A program made the position numbers and the translations under genes. DNA of 64,000 bases from Psittacicella melopsittaci (GTDB lineage Bacteria; Pseudomonadota; Gammaproteobacteria; Enterobacterales; Psittacicellaceae). The stretch covers positions 1-64,000 of the forward strand of contig NZ_NRJH01000012.1 of NCBI RefSeq assembly GCF_003585925.1. The letters are read 5' to 3'. Under the pieces are notes generated by a model, which saw only the letters and a program-made list of their open reading frames with translations, ran no database searches and was not told the DNA's origin. Below, in pieces: positions 46,001 through 51,602 of the stretch. Position 1 is the first letter of the stretch; each line of letters starts with the position of its first letter.

Positions 46001-48734
46001 TAATGACGCAACTTTAACCGACGTTACAGTTAATGCTAACGGCGATCTGTCTGCTGGTAGCTTAACAGCTAACAATGCAACTGTTACAGCAAATGACGTT
46101 AAAGTAGATAATGACGCAACTTTAACTGACGTTACAGTTAATGCTAACGGCGATCTGTCTGCTGGTAGCTTAACAGCTAACAATGCAACTGTTACAGCAA
46201 ATGACGTTACAGTTAAAAACAACGCTACTTTAACTGACACTACAGTTAATGCTAACGGTGATGTGTCTGCTGGTAACCTAACTGCAGATAATGTAACTGT
46301 TACAGCAAATGACGTTACAGTTGACAACAACGCTACTTTAACTGACTCTACAGTTAAAGCTGACGGTGATGTATCTGCTGGTAACTTAACCGCTGACAAT
46401 GTAACCTTATCTGCTAACAACGTTAACGTAGTAAACAACACTACTTTAACTAGTGGTACTACAGTTACTGCTAATGGTGATATTACTACAGATAACCTCA
46501 CTGCTGACAATTCAAGTCTAAGTGCAGATAATGTTGTAGTAGGATCTACCGCTACTTTAACTAACGGTACAAGCGTAAGTGCTTCAGATACAATTAATGC
46601 GGGTGACCTAATTGCTGATAATGTAGCTCTATCTGCAACTAACGTTATCATTGAAAACACAGCGGTGTTAACCAATGGTACAACTGTAACAGCAAGTGAT
46701 ACTGTAAGTGCAACTAACCTTGAAGTAGATAACTCAAGTGTAGAAGCAACTAATGTTATAGCAGAAGAAGATGCTAATGTAACCAACAACTCTAACGTTT
46801 CAGCTAAAGAAAATCTTGAAGCTGGTAATCTAACCGTAGATAGTAGTAGTGTTAATGCTAACAACCTCAGTGGTAACAATGTAAATCTAGGTAATGAATC
46901 TAACCTCAACATTGTTGATAGTATTAACTTAAATGATACATTTACATCTGTAAACAGTAATGCAACTACAGTTAACCTCAATGCCTCAAGCATTGACGTA
47001 AGCGAAGGTAGTGAGCTTAACGTTTATGGTAATGCAAATACAGATGAGCTTACAGTTAACTCTAACTCAAGTATCAATGTTACAGGTGCACTTACCTCAA
47101 ATCGCACAGATTTAGATAACGCAACCGTTAACCTAAACTCAGCGTTCTTAGGTGCAGTAAATATTGATAACTCAAATGTTACGGCAGTAAACCTCAGTAC
47201 CGAAGATGCTAAGATCAATAACTCAGCTCTTTCAGCTTCAAATATTGATATTACAGGTAACACAAGCATTAACGGTACTAGTGTAAATGCTGGACAGTTT
47301 GATATAAGTGGTACTAAAGTTGAGATTAGTGGCAGTACCGTTTCTACTAACGCAACAAATATTAATGCTACAGATACAGATATTTCGGGCAGTATTTTTG
47401 CAAGAGATAATTTAAACATTAACTCTGCAGATACTAATATCTCTGATAGTGATTTAAGTGCGGTAGAAAACTTTACTTCAAATGGTCGTAACCTTACTAT
47501 AGATGCTTCTAGTGCTTCGGCTGGTAATGTAACCATTAACGCTAGCGATTCATTAACTGTTGGTAATGGAAGTCTTGTTAATGCAGTTAACCTCTCTATT
47601 AACACAAGTAACTTCAATGGTGATTCTAGCGCCTTCAACTTTACTAATGGTGATGTAACTTGTAGCGTATCTAGTCCAGGCTGTGCAAATCTCTATAAAT
47701 CCATTACAGGTAACGATCTTGTACCAGATAACGTAGGCAACGTTATTAAAGAAGTTGACTCATCTATGATCGAAGATACTAAAAAAGCTACAGACGTTTA
47801 CTCATCGTCTACAGCTTATGAAATCGGTAATAGTGCAGTTAACGCAAATGGTACAGTTGGTGTAAGCGGTGACGGTACTGACACTGATGATTTAGAGAAC
47901 TCAACTAACCGTAGCTTAGCGGATACAGATACAGGTGATAGCATTAGCTCTGATCAACAATCTGTAACTACTTCACCTGATGCAAATTCATCTAGCGATG
48001 AAGACACTAGCATCGATATTGTTGCTACTAAAGATCCTGTGGCTCCAAGCAAGGATATAGATCGTGCTAACGATAGCAATCAATTTAAAGATGTTGTAGA
48101 TGCAGGTAATGGTTACAATGATCTAACTCCAAATGGACAAGAGCTCTTCCCTGAATCTAAAGTTCCTAGTCAAGAAACTTTAGATGAAGTTAAAGGATCT
48201 GGTATTGCGCAACAAGCTTTACCATATGGTGAATCTGATGTAAGCTTCCGTTCTATAAGTAAAGTTAACATTAATGCTGTATTTGCGGCTGCTCGTCAAA
48301 AAGCAAGTGTTGACTTAAGTGCAAGCTTAGATGACTTTAACCAAGCAAACGAAGATGCTACAGGTGAAAGTCAAGTTAGCGAAAGCGACTTAGAAGCGAC
48401 AGCAACAACAGGTCAAGGTATGGATCCTACTCGTCCTTACGGTATGTCAGTAGGTGAGTACACGCATATGGTACGTAACCTTACTCCTGAAGCTACTGAA
48501 GTTCTCGTTAAAACTTCAAATGACTTTGGTTTAGGTGCACAAGGTATGACTTACAACAATCCTGGTATCCAGTTAGTAGATCAAGCTCAAACTTGTTCTC
48601 CTCTCTCTTCAGCAAATGCTCTAAGCGTTTGTTATGCTCCAGGTAGTGTGCTTCCAGGAAGCCTCAACCTCAATGTAAGCAACCCAGGAAATAATGTAGT
48701 TGTTCCTCTTGCTCCGACACAAAACAATAAATAA
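37044..48734 (+). CDS. TpsA-type giant adhesin with ESPR signal and TPS domain
   Basis: A 3896-residue secreted protein. Residues 1-30 are an extended signal peptide region of type V secretion (NRIYRLKLNDQGRLVVVSE), followed by a hydrophobic core and cleavage near AKALA (residue 100). Residues 101-350 form the TPS secretion domain: NRVLGGQVSQILGTL, NGQVFIVNPAGIVFG and ASTLDISNEDFLAG are hallmark elements recognised by the outer-membrane TpsB. The rest is beta-helix-like, very rich in Asn, Thr, Val and Ala, with 36- and 37-residue repeats at about 2430-3150 and N-x-S/T sequons throughout. Two Cys pairs lie near the end (CSVSSPGC and CSPLSSANALSVC). No tpsB is in the window. Inference: filamentous surface adhesin, possibly glycosylated like HMW1. 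A strong terminator follows. Confidence 0.93.
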   Translation: MNRIYRLKLNDQGRLVVVSEICNHAGKTTGAVQSTPVELEDYTLSTEDNLKISRIARQGTNTFTSSICQLTKRAGRALGMSATLAIALLGSMSLSAKALAISGDPSVIAGKAQIDVNGLVTNITSVTDRTIIDWKTFNIGVNEIYNFIQNSADSAVLNRVLGGQVSQILGTLRSNGQVFIVNPAGIVFGKTATVDVNSLVASTLDISNEDFLAGKLNFNSSNDEKIAAILNQGLISVDKNGHIALVGGQVVNNGILKSENGNVFLLAGQSIQISDFNNPQIVYTIKAGNQAVNLGEIFAGKQGLVFGHQVINQGTIKANVSANGSVELYALGEGSGTYVPSTNTISVSAKGEEQGVVINNGTLVGQQVKVNGDNIYLLGNSSIQAQANGEQAGKVAIGGLNQVGNVAALAKDDSQLKAQKLVVNKNATTRAQGTSKQGGEILAYANVAYFAGNWETTDKAGLVETSANHAYFSDDFNVSTNGGTWLLDPLNINVVNGTALNYNVSDNTNVIYDYNLQADGSVLIHYINNDYSNLVADTSSTNYSLSLTDSFINKRLEQNHVYLYTPDGNVSFTDAVITGSDLSFDFYVFARQGNISLYNTTINISNKDAAVNLVAGNSIYLNNSNVTAANQTYAAVRRIVVDNTTLTGNLSFATGSNVFENWEDTISGLNPGGTFNYSQTSTTNAGADQDTSSTGTKEAIPDPNEQVDSTASEYRSGFAYSIAESDRTIQFTNSTLNITNANASINTNGTIGFSNVTVLGNANSVVADGTTASQDLVKRLSAYRSNLNITSGRGVLFEGNFAVNSALVNLNATSTDETVVAITFTAGTALNATNNGVINLFATSSNGSTAISYLSKNRYQATYDNGTYIDPDLQDTVNLSGRFFITAKVTNEDYALSSIADLTDATLNLDNANLTLMYYNSDTISRLSSLYFKDINLTNKSTLYTFNLNNNGEFTSLTERGNPVIIYGNVSVTNNSLLRLNSRGGVYFSSMNYDDDGELVKSKFYIEQGSYFNSYSPTIIFEDYEVDIQGASNIGEYQPNQSINLIFKNVDANLSGVNLVNLNNLSATFVDSNVSDFNLSATALKAFQLYSENSKYINSTVNINSTGEANLYFLSTTFNNTNVDVKGASVFANRICASEVAHINLTNNSTLNFTTGNATSDGFVDAGVLTLGNLNITSDNTNNSLNFSAKELNFAGTLGYSANVALQNYTANNITVNNKLNLTARNEASKAIAERVLGTEDNEQKTSGIYFTGYNISVNNNLTANADVLDFHATQSLNIAGKVNVTGQVYLGDYRSKNDFQGTGTGLNQYSTYNVNLTGELNVEGDITARNNITLDNGGSLNVSNNLTSDSNIINQNGSVTANNITANFYVQRNGSTKVNHTLKVSRNFVAAVGTVDINSLTATNITLSSRNALQIKNLDYTTNLNIIGGASLTANNVTAGAQATTNIAGNLTVTESLKVNDITLDGGSLTSQGQTSITGDFNATDASINLGDFTYSKAFNFTNTSLNASNLNLEQFQATAGNSFNVTGTLTAKDVEIDGANVSAGTLVAAEGNVDVKNNSNLTVTQNLITKEFNAENASLDLANVAVNKFSTKDVELNSTGLINAPEVVLGENTTASLTNLNATNINVTGAKTNVKISHNLSSENLTVTQNANLSTDNASVGQSFNVTEGGQVVVTGKTVAHNITVKDYNSNAAFSEITATTIDISENGKAYLGVADINTLNTSGISTEVYATNIAATNVNVDEDSRLQVDNQIRTTNLNVGGRATLVAINATANEVNISGNSWASIDNIQATNISVKDYAGALLFNTSATNIVVEDNSYADFCQANTYNLTVTDSNVSFYTANITKNLTLTNSSLKAEEYVRSLDEINLNGSNLTTKDLAVVNLTASNSANITVNQSLRGTNISLNNSKLAVAEDVVAQNALITNESAIKAGNLTAAHQLNVDNAQVEVNHSINAGETQFSQAKVQATNLTSDKLTVQGSDVDLTNLTVAETTSIDKNANLNATSIRTDALVVDQANVSANNIAVNTSVTLTNQAKVKASDSLTSMAIDLNNASIEAGDLTTSTAKIANDSQVNATNTFIANELTIDNSNLKANNAVVNSTATLSNTANVEANNNFTARAVKVDNASLAANNLSVAFDIEASNHSEITAKDTISANILRGNNVSISANDIDVKYEISLTNNSAVEATGNVSAINLEVFNSSLDAGNLSLSQSANFADNAKVKVSDTFDTYYLVANNSTLEAGDLSVETTALLNNTNVTLDGDLSAQALVANNTNLSADNVSVTGDLVVDNGKVSARDTIEAENFNASNTTVTAANLEVENNASLSNGTKVTVTDTLSAANLEANQVKVETANLSVTNNLSLTSDTTVTASDTLSAGNLTADNVTVNSNKVVVDNDATLTNVSVTAKNDLSVGGNFNSADTDVTANNVNVGKDATLTNGTVTAKNDLTVGGNLKAEKVNLNANNLKVENDTTLTDGTVTVGNDLTVGGNLKADKVSVNANNLEVGADATLTNGSVTTENNLSVGGNLEANTVDLKANNLTVAQDVTLTNLTVTANNDLNVGGNLNADRVAVNANNLTVAEDATLTNGPVALGNDLSVGGNLKTENVVVNANDVTVEGDATLSKGAVYARNDLSVGGSLNAENVNLNANNNVKVNEDATLTNGTVTAGNDLSVGGSLNSENVDLSANNLTVNKDATLTNGTVTAGNDLSVGGSLNAEEVDLSANNLTVNKDATLTNGTVTAGNDLSVGGNLNTDKVDVSANDLTVNGDATLTNGTVTATNDLSVGGNLNTDKVDVSANDLTVNGDATLTNGTVTATNDLSVGGNLKADNVDVTANYVTVGKEATLTNVTVTASGDVNANSLTADNVTVTATNLEVENNASLTNDTSVTVTDTLSAGNLTADNTTLNANDVKVDKDASLTDVTVKAGNDLSVGGNLKADNVDVTANDVTVGKEATLINVTVTAGGDVKAGSLTANNATVTANDVKVDNDATLTDVTVNANGDLSAGSLTANNATVTANDVKVDNDATLTDVTVNANGDLSAGSLTANNATVTANDVTVKNNATLTDTTVNANGDVSAGNLTADNVTVTANDVTVDNNATLTDSTVKADGDVSAGNLTADNVTLSANNVNVVNNTTLTSGTTVTANGDITTDNLTADNSSLSADNVVVGSTATLTNGTSVSASDTINAGDLIADNVALSATNVIIENTAVLTNGTTVTASDTVSATNLEVDNSSVEATNVIAEEDANVTNNSNVSAKENLEAGNLTVDSSSVNANNLSGNNVNLGNESNLNIVDSINLNDTFTSVNSNATTVNLNASSIDVSEGSELNVYGNANTDELTVNSNSSINVTGALTSNRTDLDNATVNLNSAFLGAVNIDNSNVTAVNLSTEDAKINNSALSASNIDITGNTSINGTSVNAGQFDISGTKVEISGSTVSTNATNINATDTDISGSIFARDNLNINSADTNISDSDLSAVENFTSNGRNLTIDASSASAGNVTINASDSLTVGNGSLVNAVNLSINTSNFNGDSSAFNFTNGDVTCSVSSPGCANLYKSITGNDLVPDNVGNVIKEVDSSMIEDTKKATDVYSSSTAYEIGNSAVNANGTVGVSGDGTDTDDLENSTNRSLADTDTGDSISSDQQSVTTSPDANSSSDEDTSIDIVATKDPVAPSKDIDRANDSNQFKDVVDAGNGYNDLTPNGQELFPESKVPSQETLDEVKGSGIAQQALPYGESDVSFRSISKVNINAVFAAARQKASVDLSASLDDFNQANEDATGESQVSESDLEATATTGQGMDPTRPYGMSVGEYTHMVRNLTPEATEVLVKTSNDFGLGAQGMTYNNPGIQLVDQAQTCSPLSSANALSVCYAPGSVLPGSLNLNVSNPGNNVVVPLAPTQNNK
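44980..45600 (+). repeat. 111-bp tandem repeats in the TpsA gene
   Basis: GGACGCTACTTTAACTAACG recurs with a constant step of 111 bp (unit starts near 45121, 45232, 45343, 45454), encoding 37-residue units such as TLTNGTVTAGNDLSVGGNL. Adjacent copies are nearly identical. Looser 37-residue units extend upstream to about 44270. Confidence 0.9.
45945..46270 (+). repeat. 108-bp tandem repeats in the TpsA gene
   Basis: GCTGGTAGCTTAACAGC starts at 45945, 46053 and 46161, exactly 108 bp apart (36 residues: AGSLTANNATVTANDVKV and so on). Two copies are virtually identical; the register differs by one residue from the 111-bp block. Confidence 0.9.
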
Positions 48735-48739
48735 GTTGA

Positions 48740-48775
48740 AAGTCCAGTTAGAAAAATCTAACTGGACTTTTTTTT
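48740..48775 (+). terminator. Terminator of the TpsA gene
   Basis: AAGTCCAGTTAGA / TCTAACTGGACTT with an A-rich loop, then TTTTTTT. Confidence 0.95.
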
Positions 48776-49376
48776 GCTTCTAAAACAGAGGTATAGATTA
48801 GACTAGATATTACTTTAGCCTCAAGGGGATTGAGCGTAAGCACAAATGGCATGAAGTAGATAATGCTCATTCTAAACTTAAATTAGGCTCTCTAATTAAT
48901 GCTCAGGATTTCTTATTAATGCTCAGACTTTCTTATTAATGGTCATCTTAAGCTTTAATTCTAACCCATTAATTAATTGTCTTACCAAGCTTAAATTCTA
49001 GTCATCCCAAGCTTAATTAAATTATAGTTCCATAATTAATTATCTTCCCTAAACTTAAATTGGTCTTTATATATAATTAATGCTCATCCAAGCTTAATTA
49101 AATTGTAACTACCTAATGCTTAATTATCTCCCCTGAACTTAAATATCCCTAATTAATTCATTTCTCTAGATATTCTCGGCAATTTCTCTAGATTTTAGCG
49201 GCATTTTTTCTAGATTTTATCGGCATTTTTTCGATTAATTTCGGTTTTTCTTCTTGCTCAATTTTAGTCTGAGAGGAGTTTTCGGCTTTAATAACCTTAA
49301 TTTTTTTAGGTATTTATAAAAAATAAAGTTGCTATAAATCAAAGGTTTAAAGAAAAAAACTAAAATTTTTTTTTAT
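48776..49376. repeat. AT-rich interspersed repeats
   Basis: Many copies of CTTAATTAA, TAATTAATGCTCA and AAGCTTAAATT between about 48840 and 49160, then three degenerate 24-bp units (TTTTCTAGATTTTATCGGCA) at about 49165-49235. No gene seen. Confidence 0.6.
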
Positions 49377-49383
49377 TCCAAAT

Positions 49384-49402
49384 GCAAATGATTATCATTT
49401 AG
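49384..49402. promoter_or_regulatory. Fur-type palindrome over a promoter
   Basis: GCAAATGATTATCATTTAG matches the 19-bp Fur consensus GATAATGATAATCATTATC at 13 positions and has the 7-1-7 core TGCAAAT-G-ATTATCA. It ends three bases before TATAAT (49405-49410), a placement that would block the promoter. Confidence 0.7.
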
Positions 49403-49416
49403 ACTATAATGAATCT

Positions 49417-49521
49417 ATCTAACCAAGCGAAGGTTAGTCTCCTAAAAAGATAGTTAAAATATTTGAATTTGTGTAGAGAAAGCATTTTAGCTAACTCAGA
49501 TAAAGTGCTTTCTTTTTTTTT
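49417..49521 (+). ncRNA. Candidate Fur-regulated small RNA
   Basis: After TATAAT (49405-49410) a transcript of about 100 bases would start near 49417. It has a 5' hairpin CTAACC/GGTTAG (49419-49437), a CUCCU-containing single-stranded stretch, an A/U-rich middle, and a 12-bp terminator stem AGAAAGCATTTT / AAAGTGCTTTCT (49477-49513) with eight Ts. No reading frame of note. Size and control resemble RyhB-type iron-sparing RNAs, but sequence homology to RyhB was not recognised. Confidence 0.65.
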
Positions 49522-49607
49522 ATTGGACTCTTCGCTTCGATGGTTTTCTCTCTCACTCTATTTTTCCATCAGGGTTAGATTAGCGCAAAAGCTCATATAA
49601 TATAGAT

Positions 49608-49660
49608 AATAAAACAAGCGGCGTAGTTTCTACGAATGCAGACGTAGAAACTACTTTTTC
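49608..49660 (+). ncRNA. Candidate very short RNA with terminator
   Basis: TATAAT at 49596-49601 is followed by GTAGTTTCTACG / CGTAGAAACTAC (49623-49654) and TTTTT, giving a transcript of about 50 bases. A further hairpin with T-run lies at 49751-49781, so a longer form of about 175 bases is possible. Confidence 0.45.
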
Positions 49661-49750
49661 TCTTAGCTTTTACTGAAGTTTTAAGTAATTAAAACTTCAC
49701 TAAACGCTAATTAGCCACTAATAAACAAAAACACAAAACCCTAAGTCTTG

Positions 49751-49781
49751 TTTCAGCTGGGGACAACCCAGCTGAAATTTT
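49751..49781 (+). terminator. Orphan terminator hairpin
   Basis: TTTCAGCTGGG / CCCAGCTGAAA with loop GACAA, then TTTTAT. No gene precedes it except the short RNA candidate. Confidence 0.75.
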
Positions 49782-49900
49782 ATATCTAGCGTTTTTTCTC
49801 TTAATCTTTTTAATCTTATATCTCCTATGCAACTAGAGTTCCCCCTCTGGTTGCTTTTATATAACTCTTTATTCACTCTATATTAACTCTGTATTCACTC

Positions 49901-49940
49901 TCTAATCTAATCTATCTAATCTAATCTATCTAATCTAATC
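49901..49940. repeat. CTAATCTAATCTAT microsatellite
   Basis: About three 14-bp units of mixed TCTAA and TCTA steps just before the asd terminator. Confidence 0.85.
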
Positions 49941-49947
49941 AAAAAAA

Positions 49948-49984
49948 AATAGAGTAGGCACTAACCTACTCTATTTTTTTTTAA
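49948..49984 (-). terminator. Terminator of asd
   Basis: AATAGAGTAGG / CCTACTCTATT with T-runs on both strands; it ends next to the asd stop codon. Confidence 0.9.
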
Positions 49985-51115
49985 TTAGTAATCTAAAGGA
50001 GCATTAAGAATTAAACGTAACATTCTACGTAATGGTTCTGCAGCACCCCAAAGAAGTTGATCTCCCACGGTAAAAATACTTACGTATTCATCACCAAGAG
50101 ATAATTTACGCACACGACCTACAGCTACATTTAAAGTACCTGAAACAGCCGTTGGCGTTAATTTGTGGATAGTTTCTTCTTTATTGTTTGGTACAACATA
50201 AACCCATTTATTGTGCTCAGCAATAAGTTTTTCAATTTGTTCTACCGAAAGATTTTCTTTTAGTTTTAAGGTAATGCTTTGGCTGTGTGAACGTAAAACC
50301 CCTACACGCACACAAGTTGAATCAACTTTAATGCTGTGATCAGCTAAGCCAAGGATTTTATTAGTTTCAGCGTGACCTTTCCATTCTTCTTTGGTAAAGC
50401 CGTGCTCGTGTTGTGCATCTATCCAAGGCAGTAAGCTTGCTGCTAATGGTGCCCCAAAGTAAGGTGCAGCTAAATCAGTACTTAATTTTTCTTGTACTTT
50501 AGCAGCTACATCTAACATGGTTTTACTGCGATCCGCTAAGTCTTCTGCTACATGGTTGTAAACTGCACCAAATTGCTCAACGAGTTCACGCATGTTTGCA
50601 GCTCCTGCTCCCGAAGCAGCTTGGTAAGAGCTTACAATTGCACTTTCTACTAAACCTTTAGTAAAGAGACCACCTAAACCAATTAACATTAAAGAGACTG
50701 TACAGTTAGAACCTGCAAAGTCTTTTTGTCCATTAGCTATAGCAGCTTGCAGTTGTTCTTTGTTGATTGGATCAAGAATAAGACTTACATTATCTTTCAT
50801 GCGTAATGCCGAAGCCGCATCTATCCAATAACCTTGCCAACCTGCTTCTCTTAATTTAGGGTGCATGGCATTAGTATAATCACCACCTTGACAGGTTATA
50901 ACAAAATCATACTTGCTTAACTCTTCAACACTATTAGCATCACCAATTACGCCTAGGTCGTACTTACCTACTTTAGGAGCTGGAGTACCATGAGTTGAAG
51001 TTGAGAAAAATGTTGCGTCGATTAAGGCAAAATCATCTTCCTCGAGCATGCGATTTACTAATACCGAGCCTACCATACCACGGTAGCCTACAATAGCAAC
51101 TTTTGGTTGTGTCAT
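49985..51115 (-). CDS. asd: Aspartate-semialdehyde dehydrogenase
   Basis: Asd reduces aspartyl phosphate to aspartate semialdehyde, the branch metabolite for threonine, methionine, lysine and diaminopimelate. The NADP-binding start VAIVGYRGMVGSVLV, the active-site Cys in AGSNCTVSLML (C138) and VRVGVLRSHSQ with the substrate and catalytic His are all present. Length 376 is near the E. coli enzyme (367). AAAGGA lies about nine bases before the ATG. It follows the 125-residue gene by 29 bases and probably shares its promoter. It supplies the substrate for ThrA, encoded at 6922-9387. Confidence 0.97.
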   Translation of the reverse strand: MTQPKVAIVGYRGMVGSVLVNRMLEEDDFALIDATFFSTSTHGTPAPKVGKYDLGVIGDANSVEELSKYDFVITCQGGDYTNAMHPKLREAGWQGYWIDAASALRMKDNVSLILDPINKEQLQAAIANGQKDFAGSNCTVSLMLIGLGGLFTKGLVESAIVSSYQAASGAGAANMRELVEQFGAVYNHVAEDLADRSKTMLDVAAKVQEKLSTDLAAPYFGAPLAASLLPWIDAQHEHGFTKEEWKGHAETNKILGLADHSIKVDSTCVRVGVLRSHSQSITLKLKENLSVEQIEKLIAEHNKWVYVVPNNKEETIHKLTPTAVSGTLNVAVGRVRKLSLGDEYVSIFTVGDQLLWGAAEPLRRMLRLILNAPLDY

Positions 51116-51145
51116 ATGTTTTGTTATCCTTTACAAAGTGCAGCT

Positions 51146-51523
51146 TTAATGTTTGCGACGTAAAATTTTACTTAAAGCCGTAAAAAATCTATTAGATGCC
51201 GAAGGCGGAGAGAGAGAAGAAGTTGCCTCTTGCTCGTTTTTAACCATACAAGTGCGACGATGATTTAAAGCACGAGCATCTTGGCGAATTTGACGAATTG
51301 AAGCAGTTACCCGTTTTGCCTTGCTTTGGCTTTCAGGAATCATCCCGAGTTTTACACTGCGACCTCGTCCCACCATTTTAGCTACTTGGGTTTTAGCAAC
51401 TTTAGGTGCTTCTCCTATAATCTCTGGTTTAGCTATTTTATTACTAGCTTGGGGCGTGGCTTTAACTTTAGGTTTTGTATCCTGAGAAAGCACTTCTTTG
51501 TCTAATTCTTCAGAAGTTTCCAT
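51146..51523 (-). CDS. Small basic protein of unknown function (125 residues)
   Basis: I do not recognise it. It is Lys/Ala/Pro-rich at the N-terminus (acidic first 10 residues, then KPKVKATPQASNKIAKPE), with a basic helix in the middle (KAKRVTASIRQIRQDARALN) and a basic end (LSKILRRKH). It has no signal peptide or membrane segment. It is likely real: GGGAGGGG lies four bases before the ATG, among the strongest ribosome sites in the window, and TATAAT at 51553-51558 (minus) provides a promoter behind the preceding terminator. Probably co-transcribed with asd. Confidence 0.72.
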   Translation of the reverse strand: METSEELDKEVLSQDTKPKVKATPQASNKIAKPEIIGEAPKVAKTQVAKMVGRGRSVKLGMIPESQSKAKRVTASIRQIRQDARALNHRRTCMVKNEQEATSSLSPPSASNRFFTALSKILRRKH

Positions 51524-51571
51524 AATTCCCCTCCCATTAATATTTACAATTAATTATAGCATAAACAACAA

Positions 51572-51602
51572 AGAAAAAAGATCCCCTAACGAGGATCTAT
51601 TT
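51572..51602 (-). terminator. Terminator after the SNase-like gene
   Basis: Minus-strand AGATCC / GGATCT with an eight-base loop, followed by TTTTTTC. It separates the serB transcript from the 125-residue gene and asd. Confidence 0.75.

Noticed and set aside
41528-47638. Minus-strand frames of 60-481 codons opposite the TpsA gene
   Set aside because: Same cause: repetitive, Asn/Thr-rich coding sequence leaves the antisense open. The plus frame has the signal, TPS domain and terminator.
49614-49622. ACAAGCGGC, one base from a Pasteurellaceae uptake-signal 9-mer
   Set aside because: Only an isolated near-match was noticed; true uptake signals occur about once per kilobase, so it does not support a Pasteurellaceae origin.
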